Origin: Desulfobulbaceae bacterium UBA5123
GTDB taxonomy: Bacteria; Desulfobacterota; Desulfobulbia; Desulfobulbales; UBA5123
Reading direction: 5' to 3'
Assembly (NCBI GenBank): GCA_002415465.1
Contig: DHYT01000074.1
Span: forward strand, 12,002-21,350
DNA length: 9,349 bases
This document shows, in pieces, positions 1 through 7,219 of this stretch. Position numbers and translations under genes: made by a program. The notes beneath the pieces were generated by a model, which was given only the letters and a program-made list of their open reading frames with translations, ran no database searches and had not been told where the DNA came from. Every line of letters starts with the position of its first letter. Position 1 is the stretch's first letter.

Positions 1-122
1 TTCTTGAAATCGGACTGGGAAAGATCGCGGGCGGTGTTGGTGATGTAATAGCCGTTCGCTTGCCGTCCCCGAAGAATCTTGATGGCCTTGGAAACCTCCA
101 TGCCGTGAACGATACGTTCCAT
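1..122 (-). CDS. 5' part of an unidentified gene next to biotin carboxylase; possible carboxylase partner subunit
   Basis: Forty codons of an open frame are visible, starting at ATG 122-120 and running off the left edge. A strong ribosome binding site (AAGGAG, 133-128) sits five bases before the ATG. The protein begins MERIVHGMEVSKAIKILRGR and continues through a polar segment (QANGYYITNTARDLSQSDFK). No signal peptide or membrane segment is visible. The gene lies 118 bases downstream of the biotin carboxylase gene with no clear terminator between, so the two are probably co-transcribed. Biotin carboxylases of this type usually work with a carboxyltransferase/biotin-carrier subunit, and that is the natural guess here. 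However, the visible residues do not include the metal-binding carboxyltransferase signature (RDAHQS-like) or the biotin-carrier MKM motif, so the product is not established. That it is a real gene is well supported; its identity is inference from position only. Confidence 0.6.
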   Translation of the reverse strand, partial: MERIVHGMEVSKAIKILRGRQANGYYITNTARDLSQSDFK

Positions 123-127
123 GGTAA

Positions 128-133
128 CTCCTT
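128..133 (-). promoter_or_regulatory. Ribosome binding site of the left-edge gene
   Basis: Read on the minus strand this is AAGGAG, five bases before the ATG at 122. It is the main support for calling the truncated frame at the left edge a gene, because only 40 codons are available. Confidence 0.75.
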
Positions 134-145
134 TATCATCGAATA

Positions 146-164
146 CCGGCCGCTGATGGGCCGG
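146..164 (-). other. GC-rich hairpin between biotin carboxylase and the next gene
   Basis: CCGGCC and GGCCGG form a perfect 6 bp stem with a 7-base loop, 12 bases before the downstream gene's Shine-Dalgarno. There is no T-run on either side in the transcribed direction, so it does not look like an intrinsic terminator. It may be an intercistronic mRNA stability or processing element. The rest of 123-240 holds only a short T-tract (near 210-216 on the minus strand) without a good stem. Confidence 0.35.
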
Positions 165-240
165 CAAATGGTGTTTCATTTTCAACCGGCGCGCTTCCTT
201 CAAAAAAAGCCGCGTCGATTCCGCCTCTCGTCGCCGATCC

Positions 241-1689
241 TTAGATTGCGTAAGGATTTTCCTGCTTGTGATGGATCTCGGCGATCAGCCGGGCCAACTT
301 GTTGCCTTCATTGACCGCCTCGGTGTAGTCGAGGAGGTGGGTGTGGCTCTCCAGAAAGGAGGTATCGAAATCCCCGCGTTTGAAATCCGGATCGTTGACC
401 AGATTCAGGTAGAACGGGATGGTGGTCTTGGGGCCGACGATGACGTAGTTGGACAGACACCGCCGCAAGCGGTCCACGGTTTCGTTCCAGCTGAAGCCGT
501 GGACGGTGAGCTTGACCAGAAGCGAATCGTATACCTCGGGGATGGTGAAGCCCTGGTAGACGAATCCGTCGAGACGCACGCCGTAACCGCCCGGAGAGCG
601 GTAAACGGAAACGGTCTTGCCGCCCTCGGGCATGAAGTTGTTCTGGGGATCCTCGGCGTTGATCCGCATCTCGATGGCATGGCCGCGCAGCTTGACATCC
701 TTCTGGTCGAAGGCCAGCGGCCGGCCGAAGGCGAGCTTGACCTGGGTGCGGACGATGTCGATGCCGGTGACCATCTCGGTGACGGTGTGCTCCACCTGCA
801 ACCGGGTGTTGATCTCCATGAAGTAGTAGTTCATGTCCTTGTCGACCAGGAACTCCACGGTGCCGGCGTTGGTGTAGCTGGCGGCGGTGGCGGCCTTGAC
901 CGCGGTATCGCAGATGGAGTCGAGGAGCGCCTGATCCGGGATCAGGGAGGGGGCGATCTCGACCAGCTTCTGATTCCGGCGCTGGATCGAGCAGTCACGG
1001 GTGCCGAGGTGGACGACCTTGCCGTGGTTGTCGGCAATGATCTGCACCTCCACGTGCTTGGGGTTGATTACCACCTTCTCGAGGTAGACGTTGTCGTTGT
1101 TGAAGGCGGCCTTGGCCTCGGCGCGGGCGGCGGGCAGTTCCGCGCGCAGCTGCTTCTCGTTCTCAACCCGGCGGATGCCGCGCCCGCCGCCGCCGGCGGT
1201 GGCCTTCAGCATTACCGGATAGCCGTACTTGGAAGCAAAGGCCAGCGCCTCTTCCATGCCGGCGTCGCCGGCGGGCAGGTTCTGGGTGCCGGGCACCATG
1301 GGGATGCCGGCGTCCTTCATGATCCGACGGGCGGTGACCTTGTCGCCCAGGGATTGAATCACATCGGAATTGGGGCCGATAAAGATGATCCCCGCCTCCT
1401 CGCACGCCTTGGCGAACTCGGGATTCTCGGCCAGGAAGCCATAGCCGGGATGCACGGCGTCGGCCTTGGCCCGCTTGGCGGCGGCGACCACCTTGTCGAT
1501 ATTCAGATAGTCACAGCGCGGCCCGTCGCCGATATGGATCGCCTCGTCGGCGGTCCGGATATGCAACGCCTCGGAATCCGGGGTCTCGTAAATCGCGATC
1601 GCGGCATGACCAAGCTCCTGAATGGCGCGGATGATCCGCAGCGCGATTTCACCTCTGTTGGCCACCAGTATTTTCTTTTTTTCTTTCAA
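241..1689 (-). CDS. accC: Biotin carboxylase subunit (pyruvate carboxylase subunit A / AccC family)
   Basis: This ATP-grasp enzyme carboxylates the biotin of a carrier protein using ATP and bicarbonate, the first half-reaction of pyruvate, acetyl-CoA or related carboxylases in the cytoplasm. The 482-residue product has the whole family pattern: N-terminal KILVANRGEIALRI (7-19), GYGFLAEN (82-89), the glycine-rich ATP loop KATAGGGGRG (162-171), KHVEVQ (211-216), RDCSIQRRNQK (231-241), the catalytic segment EINTRLQVEH (292-301) and RINAEDP (342-348). By comparison with E. coli AccC, the residues matching K238, E276, E288, R292, E296 and R338 are all present. The C-terminal end (GPKTTIPF, DTSFLE) looks more like pyruvate carboxylase than AccC, and the protein is about 30 residues longer than E. 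coli AccC. Start: TTG at 1689 has GAGG six bases upstream; another in-frame TTG at 1707 lacks a Shine-Dalgarno. The true acceptor substrate cannot be decided from this subunit, and the symbol accC is the conventional family label. Confidence 0.93.
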   Translation of the reverse strand: MKEKKKILVANRGEIALRIIRAIQELGHAAIAIYETPDSEALHIRTADEAIHIGDGPRCDYLNIDKVVAAAKRAKADAVHPGYGFLAENPEFAKACEEAGIIFIGPNSDVIQSLGDKVTARRIMKDAGIPMVPGTQNLPAGDAGMEEALAFASKYGYPVMLKATAGGGGRGIRRVENEKQLRAELPAARAEAKAAFNNDNVYLEKVVINPKHVEVQIIADNHGKVVHLGTRDCSIQRRNQKLVEIAPSLIPDQALLDSICDTAVKAATAASYTNAGTVEFLVDKDMNYYFMEINTRLQVEHTVTEMVTGIDIVRTQVKLAFGRPLAFDQKDVKLRGHAIEMRINAEDPQNNFMPEGGKTVSVYRSPGGYGVRLDGFVYQGFTIPEVYDSLLVKLTVHGFSWNETVDRLRRCLSNYVIVGPKTTIPFYLNLVNDPDFKRGDFDTSFLESHTHLLDYTEAVNEGNKLARLIAEIHHKQENPYAI

Positions 1690-1693
1690 GAGA

Positions 1694-1699
1694 CACCTC
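1694..1699 (-). promoter_or_regulatory. Ribosome binding site deciding the TTG start of biotin carboxylase
   Basis: Minus-strand GAGGTG lies just before the TTG at 1689-1687, with GAGG spaced six bases from it. The resulting N-terminus MKEKKKILVANRGE matches the family's usual start. The upstream TTG (1707) would add six residues with no ribosome binding site in front of it. Confidence 0.6.
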
Positions 1700-1793
1700 A
1701 CTGGCAAAATTTTTCAGGCACATCAGGCATAGTTGTGCCGTTGTTGTTCCTCGCAAGCAAACCACTGTAACCATTATTTTCGACTGGATCCCC

Positions 1794-1813
1794 CCCGGCC
1801 AAGACCGGCCGGG
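1794..1813 (-). other. Hairpin in the biotin carboxylase leader
   Basis: CCCGGCC and GGCCGGG form a perfect 7 bp stem with a 6-base loop in the predicted 5' leader, about 105 bases before the TTG start. No U-run follows (the minus strand continues GGGGATCC), so it is not an intrinsic terminator. It could affect leader stability or be part of a larger fold; no known riboswitch class was recognised. Confidence 0.4.
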
Positions 1814-1842
1814 AGAACGTTCGGAAGGAGCGGATTTGCGCC

Positions 1843-1854
1843 GGGTTGCAACCC
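1843..1854. promoter_or_regulatory. Perfect 12-bp palindrome GGGTTGCAACCC, candidate operator
   Basis: This perfect palindrome is centred 36 bp downstream of a second copy of its core (GTTGCAAC, 1881-1888). The pair lies in the leader of the biotin carboxylase gene. The shape suits a dimeric repressor binding twice, but no regulator gene is in the window and I do not recognise the motif. Confidence 0.35.
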
Positions 1855-1880
1855 TTCGCCATGCCACGCCAATGGTCAAC

Positions 1881-1888
1881 GTTGCAAC
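1881..1888. promoter_or_regulatory. Palindrome GTTGCAAC at the predicted transcription start, candidate operator
   Basis: This repeats the 8-bp core of the 1843-1854 palindrome. It falls just downstream of the predicted -10 box, where a bound repressor would block initiation. The overlapping 1877-1884 is also palindromic (CAACGTTG). Confidence 0.33.
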
Positions 1889-1890
1889 CT

Positions 1891-1920
1891 AGCATAGAAA
1901 ATTTTGAGTGGCAATAACAA
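1891..1920 (-). promoter_or_regulatory. Candidate sigma-70 promoter for biotin carboxylase
   Basis: On the minus strand, TTGTTA (1920-1915) and TATGCT (1896-1891) are separated by 18 bases and each matches four of six consensus positions. An AT-rich spacer (AAAATTTT) lies between them. Transcription would begin near 1884, giving a leader of about 195 bases. TTGCCA at 1914-1909 is an alternative -35 box with a poorer -10. Confidence 0.4.
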
Positions 1921-1950
1921 AAAAAGGGGGGAGGATGAACGCCAAACCGG

Positions 1951-2964
1951 CTACCGATATTCGACCTGCAGATGGCCGCCGGAAACCTCGTCGGTCAGCC
2001 CGTGGCCGAGCATATCCGCCGAGCCGGGCCGCTCCTGCCCGGCAAGGTCGCGTTGGTCGATCACGATCTCCACCCGCCGGTTCTGGGCCCGGTGCGCCTC
2101 GGAGTCATTTTCGAGCAGGGGCCTGGTATGCGCAAACCCCATCAGGACAAAGCGTTCATCCGGCAGGACGCCATCCTCAAGCAGGGCGTACATCACCGAA
2201 AAGGCCCGCGCCCCGGCGAGCTCCCAGTTGGAACGGAAACGCGCGGTGCGGATCGGCGCGTCATCGGTATGCCCGGCCACCGTCAAGGCGCCGGGAATCC
2301 CCACCAGCGCGTCGCGGATCTTGCGGGCGGTGGGAAGAAACTGCGGCTCCAGATCCGCGGACCCGGACGCAAACGATCCGTTCTGCAAAATCCGAATGGT
2401 GATTATGCCGACCGAGGCATCGACGGCGAGTACATTCCTCGCGACCTCGTCCCGCAACTCCCGGCGCAGCAACTCGGCATAGTATTCGGATGTCTGCGCC
2501 TGCCGGCCAGCCACCGCCTTTTCCGCCAGCACCTGCCCGACCTCCGTGTCGACCAATGATGCCAACGGCGCGCCGCCCAAGGCCGCGGCCATGGAACGGG
2601 CCACATCCCGGAACCTGACCACATCGACCTGGGAAAAGGAGAACAGCAGCACGAAAAAACACATCAGCAAGGTCATCATGTCGGCAAAGGTGACCAGCCA
2701 CCCGGCGGCGCCACCCTCCCCGGCCGGTTGGCCAACGGCCGGAGAAGCGCCGACACCGGTCTCGACAAACGCCCCCTGCTGGAGCACGAGCATGGAAACC
2801 ATGGGCGTGGGGTGTTTTTCTTCCGTCTCTTCCTCTCCCTCGGCCCGCGTAAAATCCTCCCGCGCTACCGCATCGCCACCCGGCAGCACCATCTCATCCT
2901 CGAAAGCGGAACCGGCGCTCTCGTCAAGACTTACGGCCGCGTCATCCCGATCGTCGACACCCAT
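1951..2964 (-). CDS. motB: Flagellar stator protein MotB/PomB with acidic N-terminal extension
   Basis: The MotB subunit carries the ion-binding aspartate of the stator channel and anchors the complex to peptidoglycan. The 337-residue product has one membrane segment at about 88-110 with the motif TFADMMTLLMCFFVLLFSF; Asp95 is the expected ion-binding residue. This segment, and the following SQVDVVRF, resemble Na+-type PomB (TFADLMSLLMCFFVLLLSF) more than E. coli MotB. A periplasmic OmpA-like peptidoglycan-binding domain spans about 184-303, with GHTDDAP (231-237) and RVEIVI near its end, then a 34-residue tail. Oddity: the ion-binding Asp is residue 24 in Vibrio PomB but 95 here, because of an extra, strongly acidic, probably cytoplasmic stretch (18 Asp/Glu in the first 50 residues). 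Start: ATG 2964 overlaps the motA stop as TGATG; GTG 2967 would add one residue. No internal ATG with a good ribosome binding site was found. Confidence 0.9.
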   Translation of the reverse strand: MGVDDRDDAAVSLDESAGSAFEDEMVLPGGDAVAREDFTRAEGEEETEEKHPTPMVSMLVLQQGAFVETGVGASPAVGQPAGEGGAAGWLVTFADMMTLLMCFFVLLFSFSQVDVVRFRDVARSMAAALGGAPLASLVDTEVGQVLAEKAVAGRQAQTSEYYAELLRRELRDEVARNVLAVDASVGIITIRILQNGSFASGSADLEPQFLPTARKIRDALVGIPGALTVAGHTDDAPIRTARFRSNWELAGARAFSVMYALLEDGVLPDERFVLMGFAHTRPLLENDSEAHRAQNRRVEIVIDQRDLAGQERPGSADMLGHGLTDEVSGGHLQVEYR

Positions 2965-3773
2965 CACTTCGCCTTTTCATGACTGTGCCCGTAATGGGCG
3001 GCCTTCTCGCGGCTGCCGCCGGGCAGATAGGGCAGCAACATCTCCTCCAGCAGACGAGGGTGATACCCTTCCGCCAGGGCGATCACCGCATCCACGATCA
3101 GCATCTTGCACAACCGCTCCTCCTTGTTGCGCAGGGCAAGCTTGTCAGCGATGGGCTTGGCCACCATATAGCCCAGCACCGCCCCGTAGAGGGTGGTAAG
3201 CAGCGCCACCGCCATCGCCGGTCCGACCTTGGCGGCGTCATCCAGCCCGGCAAGCATCTGCACCAGGCCGATCAGGGTGCCGATCATCCCCATGGCCGGG
3301 CTCACCTCGGAAAGTGATTTAAAGATGAGCCGCCCGGTTTCATGCCGCTCATCGGCACGGAACATCTCCTTGAGCATGGTGCCCTTGACCAGATCGAGTT
3401 CCATGCCGTCGGCAAGATACTGTATCCCTTTGCGAAAGAAGGGATTGGCAATCTCCATCCTCTCAAGCGCGAGGATGTTTTCAACCCTGGCCTTTTTCTG
3501 GAGCTCAACGGCCAGGTCAATCAGCTCCGCGGGCGTCTCGGCCTTGACGAAAAACGCCTTGAAAGCCACGTGAATCGCGCCAAAAAACTGGCCGGCATTG
3601 AACTGCATGAGAACGATAAAGGTGGACCCGCCGAACACGATCAGAAAGGCCGCCGGGTTGATGAACAACTCGACCGAGCCGTCGCCCAGCGCCAAGGCGA
3701 GAACGACCACCGCAAAGGCGCCGACCAGACCGACGGCGGTGGCGAAATCGGTTATCAGATTATTGGACCGCAT
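2964..3773 (-). CDS. motA: Flagellar stator protein MotA/PomA
   Basis: The MotA subunit forms the ring around MotB in the inner membrane and couples ion flow to torque on the flagellar rotor. The 269-residue product has four membrane segments at about 8-30, 36-56, 158-178 and 184-205. The cytoplasmic loop between the second and third holds conserved charged residues (R96, E98, E104 region), which in this family contact the rotor protein FliG. The third and fourth segments read SPAMGMIGTLIGLV and GPAMAVALLTTLYGAV; threonines 166, 193 and 194 sit where Na+-type PomA has them, so Na+ coupling is likely. Start: ATG 3773 has AAGGGG seven bases upstream (3786-3781); an in-frame TTG at 3794 has no such site. 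The tail is His/Lys-rich (HYGHSHEKAK). The gene is followed directly by motB. No other flagellar gene is in the window. Confidence 0.93.
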   Translation of the reverse strand: MRSNNLITDFATAVGLVGAFAVVVLALALGDGSVELFINPAAFLIVFGGSTFIVLMQFNAGQFFGAIHVAFKAFFVKAETPAELIDLAVELQKKARVENILALERMEIANPFFRKGIQYLADGMELDLVKGTMLKEMFRADERHETGRLIFKSLSEVSPAMGMIGTLIGLVQMLAGLDDAAKVGPAMAVALLTTLYGAVLGYMVAKPIADKLALRNKEERLCKMLIVDAVIALAEGYHPRLLEEMLLPYLPGGSREKAAHYGHSHEKAK

Positions 3774-3803
3774 ACCCTTGCCCCTTGAAAACAACGCGAT
3801 ATC

Positions 3804-3831
3804 AAAAAATCAGGACCGCACAAATGGGTCC
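3804..3831 (-). terminator. Second terminator-like hairpin, in the motA leader
   Basis: On the minus strand GGACC and GGTCC pair across a 9-base loop, followed by TGA and six T. The 5-bp stem is short, but an adjacent bulged pair (CA/TG) could lengthen it. It lies about 30 bases upstream of the motA start, so it is either a back-up terminator for trpB readthrough or a leader attenuator for motAB, depending on where motAB transcription starts. Confidence 0.35.
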
Positions 3832-3918
3832 GTGACCTTTCTAAAATCGCACGCCTGCACATGAAAAGCAAGAACCCCGCTCCAGATTAGGGAGCAGCCG
3901 CCCGGGAGGGAGGCCAAC

Positions 3919-3951
3919 AAAAAAAGGAGCAAGGCTTTCGCCCCGCTCCTT
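3919..3951 (-). terminator. Intrinsic terminator of trpB
   Basis: On the minus strand AAGGAGC-GGGGC pairs with GCCTT-GCTCCTT around a GAAA tetraloop, giving a 12-bp stem with two G-U pairs in the RNA. It runs straight into a T-tract (3925-3919). It starts about 40 bases after the trpB stop. The stem is asymmetric in G-U pairs and pairs fully only as minus-strand RNA, which fixes the orientation. Confidence 0.85.
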
Positions 3952-3990
3952 CTCTTTCGGCCGCGCCGTTAAAAAAACGCCGTCAGACGC

Positions 3991-5190
3991 TTACAATGCC
4001 AGCTTCTCGGCGACGAAATCCGCATCCTTGTCGCCCCGGCCGGAGAGATTGACCAGTATCGATTCGGCTGGCGTCATTTCCTTGGCCAGCCGAATCGCAA
4101 AAGCCACGGCATGGGCGCTTTCCAGGGCCGGAATGATCCCCTCGGTGCGGGAAAGATCGAGAAAGGCATCCAGACATTCCTTGTCGTCCACGGTCTCGTA
4201 GGTGACCCGGCCGTGGTCCTTGAGGTAGGAATGCTGGGGGCCGACGCCGGGATAATCGAGCCCCGAGGCAATGGAATAGACCGCCAGCGGGTTGCCTTTC
4301 TCATCCTGCAGATTATAGCATTTGAAGCCATGGATCGCGCCCTTGACGCCCTTGGTGAGGGTGGCGGCGTGGTCCGGGGTATCAAGCCCCCGCCCGGCGG
4401 GCTCGACACCCACCAGCCGCACCTCCTCGTCGGGCAGGAACTCGGTGAAGATGCCGATGGCGTTGGAGCCGCCGCCCACGCAGGCGGTGACCACCGTCGG
4501 CAATCTCCCCTCGCGCTCCAGAAACTGGGCGCGGGCCTCGCGGCCGACGATGCTCTGGAAATCCCGGACCATCCGGGGGAAGGGATGGGGGCCGACCACC
4601 GAGCCAATGGCATAGATAAAATTCTCCGGATCGCGGAGATATTCCTCGAAGGCGCTGTCCACCGCGTCTTTCAGGGTCTTGGTGCCCCGTGAGACCGGGA
4701 TCAGGTCGCAGCCCAGGATCTTCATCTTGGTGACGTTGGGATGCTCTTTCTTGATATCCACCTCGCCCATGTGGATCTCGCACGGGATGCCGACCAGGGC
4801 GCAGGCGGTGGCTAAAGCAACGCCGTGCTGGCCGGCGCCGGTTTCGGCCAGCACCTTCTTCTTGCCCATGTGCTTGGCGAGCAGCGCCTCGCCCAGGCAG
4901 TGATTGATCTTGTGGGCGCCGGTATGATTGAGGTCCTCCCGCTTGAGGAAGATCCGCGCCCCGCCCAGTTTTTCCGAAAGCCTGCGGGCATAAAAAATCG
5001 GGCTGGGCCGCCCGACGTAATGGGTATACAGCTCCGCCAGTTCATCCTGAAAGGCCTTGGTTTGCCGCACCTCGTCATAGGCGACATTGATGGCATCCAT
5101 CACCGCCTTGAGTTCCTGCGGAATGATCTGGCCGCCATATTCTCCGAAATAGCCATCCGCATCCGGCATCTCCGCAAAGGTAATGGTCAT
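3991..5190 (-). CDS. trpB: Tryptophan synthase beta chain
   Basis: TrpB is the PLP enzyme that joins indole with L-serine to make tryptophan, normally as an alpha2-beta2 complex with TrpA. The 399-residue product is full length for the family. Visible signatures: FGEYGGQ near the N-terminus (15-21), [22 protein letters not shown] (89-110) with the PLP lysine at 94, [11 protein letters not shown] (115-125) with the catalytic glutamate at 116, the phosphate-binding GGGSN loop (239-243), [13 protein letters not shown] (308-320) and SGRGDKD (383-389). These make it an ordinary TrpB1-type protein rather than the longer TrpB2. Start: ATG 5190 has GGGGAG six bases upstream; the frame stays open to GTG 5292, but that adds residues without a family match. 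trpA is not adjacent: recD lies upstream and motA downstream. The gene ends at a strong terminator and therefore looks like its own transcription unit or the end of the recBD one. Confidence 0.95.
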   Translation of the reverse strand: MTITFAEMPDADGYFGEYGGQIIPQELKAVMDAINVAYDEVRQTKAFQDELAELYTHYVGRPSPIFYARRLSEKLGGARIFLKREDLNHTGAHKINHCLGEALLAKHMGKKKVLAETGAGQHGVALATACALVGIPCEIHMGEVDIKKEHPNVTKMKILGCDLIPVSRGTKTLKDAVDSAFEEYLRDPENFIYAIGSVVGPHPFPRMVRDFQSIVGREARAQFLEREGRLPTVVTACVGGGSNAIGIFTEFLPDEEVRLVGVEPAGRGLDTPDHAATLTKGVKGAIHGFKCYNLQDEKGNPLAVYSIASGLDYPGVGPQHSYLKDHGRVTYETVDDKECLDAFLDLSRTEGIIPALESAHAVAFAIRLAKEMTPAESILVNLSGRGDKDADFVAEKLAL

Positions 5191-5196
5191 TATATT

Positions 5197-5204
5197 CTCC
5201 CCTT
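5197..5204 (-). promoter_or_regulatory. Ribosome binding site deciding the trpB start
   Basis: Minus-strand AAGGGGAG is placed six bases before ATG 5190. It fixes the start of trpB against longer in-frame alternatives at 5277 (ATG) and 5292 (GTG), which have no comparable site. Confidence 0.7.
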
Positions 5205-5304
5205 CCGCAAGCAAAATTGATTTTCCGGCACCATGCCACATCCATGCGTCAGGCCGCAACGTAAGGATCGTTCGCATAAACCTGCCAACCACACAAAATG
5301 ACAG

Positions 5305-5331
5305 ATTATCTTGATTCTAAAAAAACGACAA
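5305..5331 (-). promoter_or_regulatory. Candidate promoter for trpB
   Basis: On the minus strand TTGTCG (5331-5326; four of six matches) and GATAAT (5310-5305; five of six) are separated by 15 bases, slightly short, with an AT-rich spacer. The predicted start near 5298 gives a leader of about 108 bases. The surrounding 5300-5375 is clearly more AT-rich than the genes. No intrinsic terminator for recD was seen in 5332-5386. Confidence 0.35.
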
Positions 5332-5386
5332 GGCCAATAAATTGCTCGTGAAGAATTTTTTTAAATGATGGAAACGACCACGAGGC

Positions 5387-7218
<1,832 letters not shown>

Positions 7219-7219
<1 letters not shown>

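Noticed and set aside
268..1770. A 500-codon open frame on the plus strand opposite the biotin carboxylase
   Set aside because: Its residues are a Gly/Val/Asp/Leu-rich mix without any domain, as expected for the reverse complement of a GC-rich gene. The minus-strand protein has every family motif, and no plus-strand ribosome binding site or promoter supports the long frame.
1815..1822. GAACGTTC as an SOS (LexA) box
   Set aside because: An 8-bp palindrome is too short and occurs by chance. It resembles only the Gram-positive half-site pattern without the correct spacing, and biotin carboxylase is not an SOS gene.
1698..1895. A 65-codon minus-strand frame ending just before the biotin carboxylase start, as a possible leader peptide
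   Set aside because: Its ATG overlaps the predicted -10 box, it lacks a ribosome binding site, and its composition shows nothing of a regulatory peptide. A shorter internal ATG near 1728 also lacks a site.
1919..1950. A T7 tract after motB as an intrinsic terminator
   Set aside because: The minus strand reads CCCCCC then TTTTTTT, but only stems of about three pairs can form in front of it. The T-tract may instead be part of the upstream promoter region of biotin carboxylase.
1904..2559. Plus-strand frames starting near 1904-1972, one behind a GGGGGGAGG run
   Set aside because: They are Arg/Pro/Ser-rich shadows of motB, and the purine run touches the ATG at 1935 with no proper spacing for a ribosome binding site.
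5190..5294. A 34-codon minus-strand frame (GTG start) whose TAA overlaps the trpB ATG
   Set aside because: The overlap suggests coupling, but the GTG would lie within a few bases of the predicted transcription start, has no ribosome binding site and contains a single Trp codon. It is most likely chance.
5345..5384. Inverted repeat CTCGTG/CACGAG after recD as a terminator
   Set aside because: The arms are six bases with a 28-base loop and no T-run follows directly, so it is not a credible terminator.
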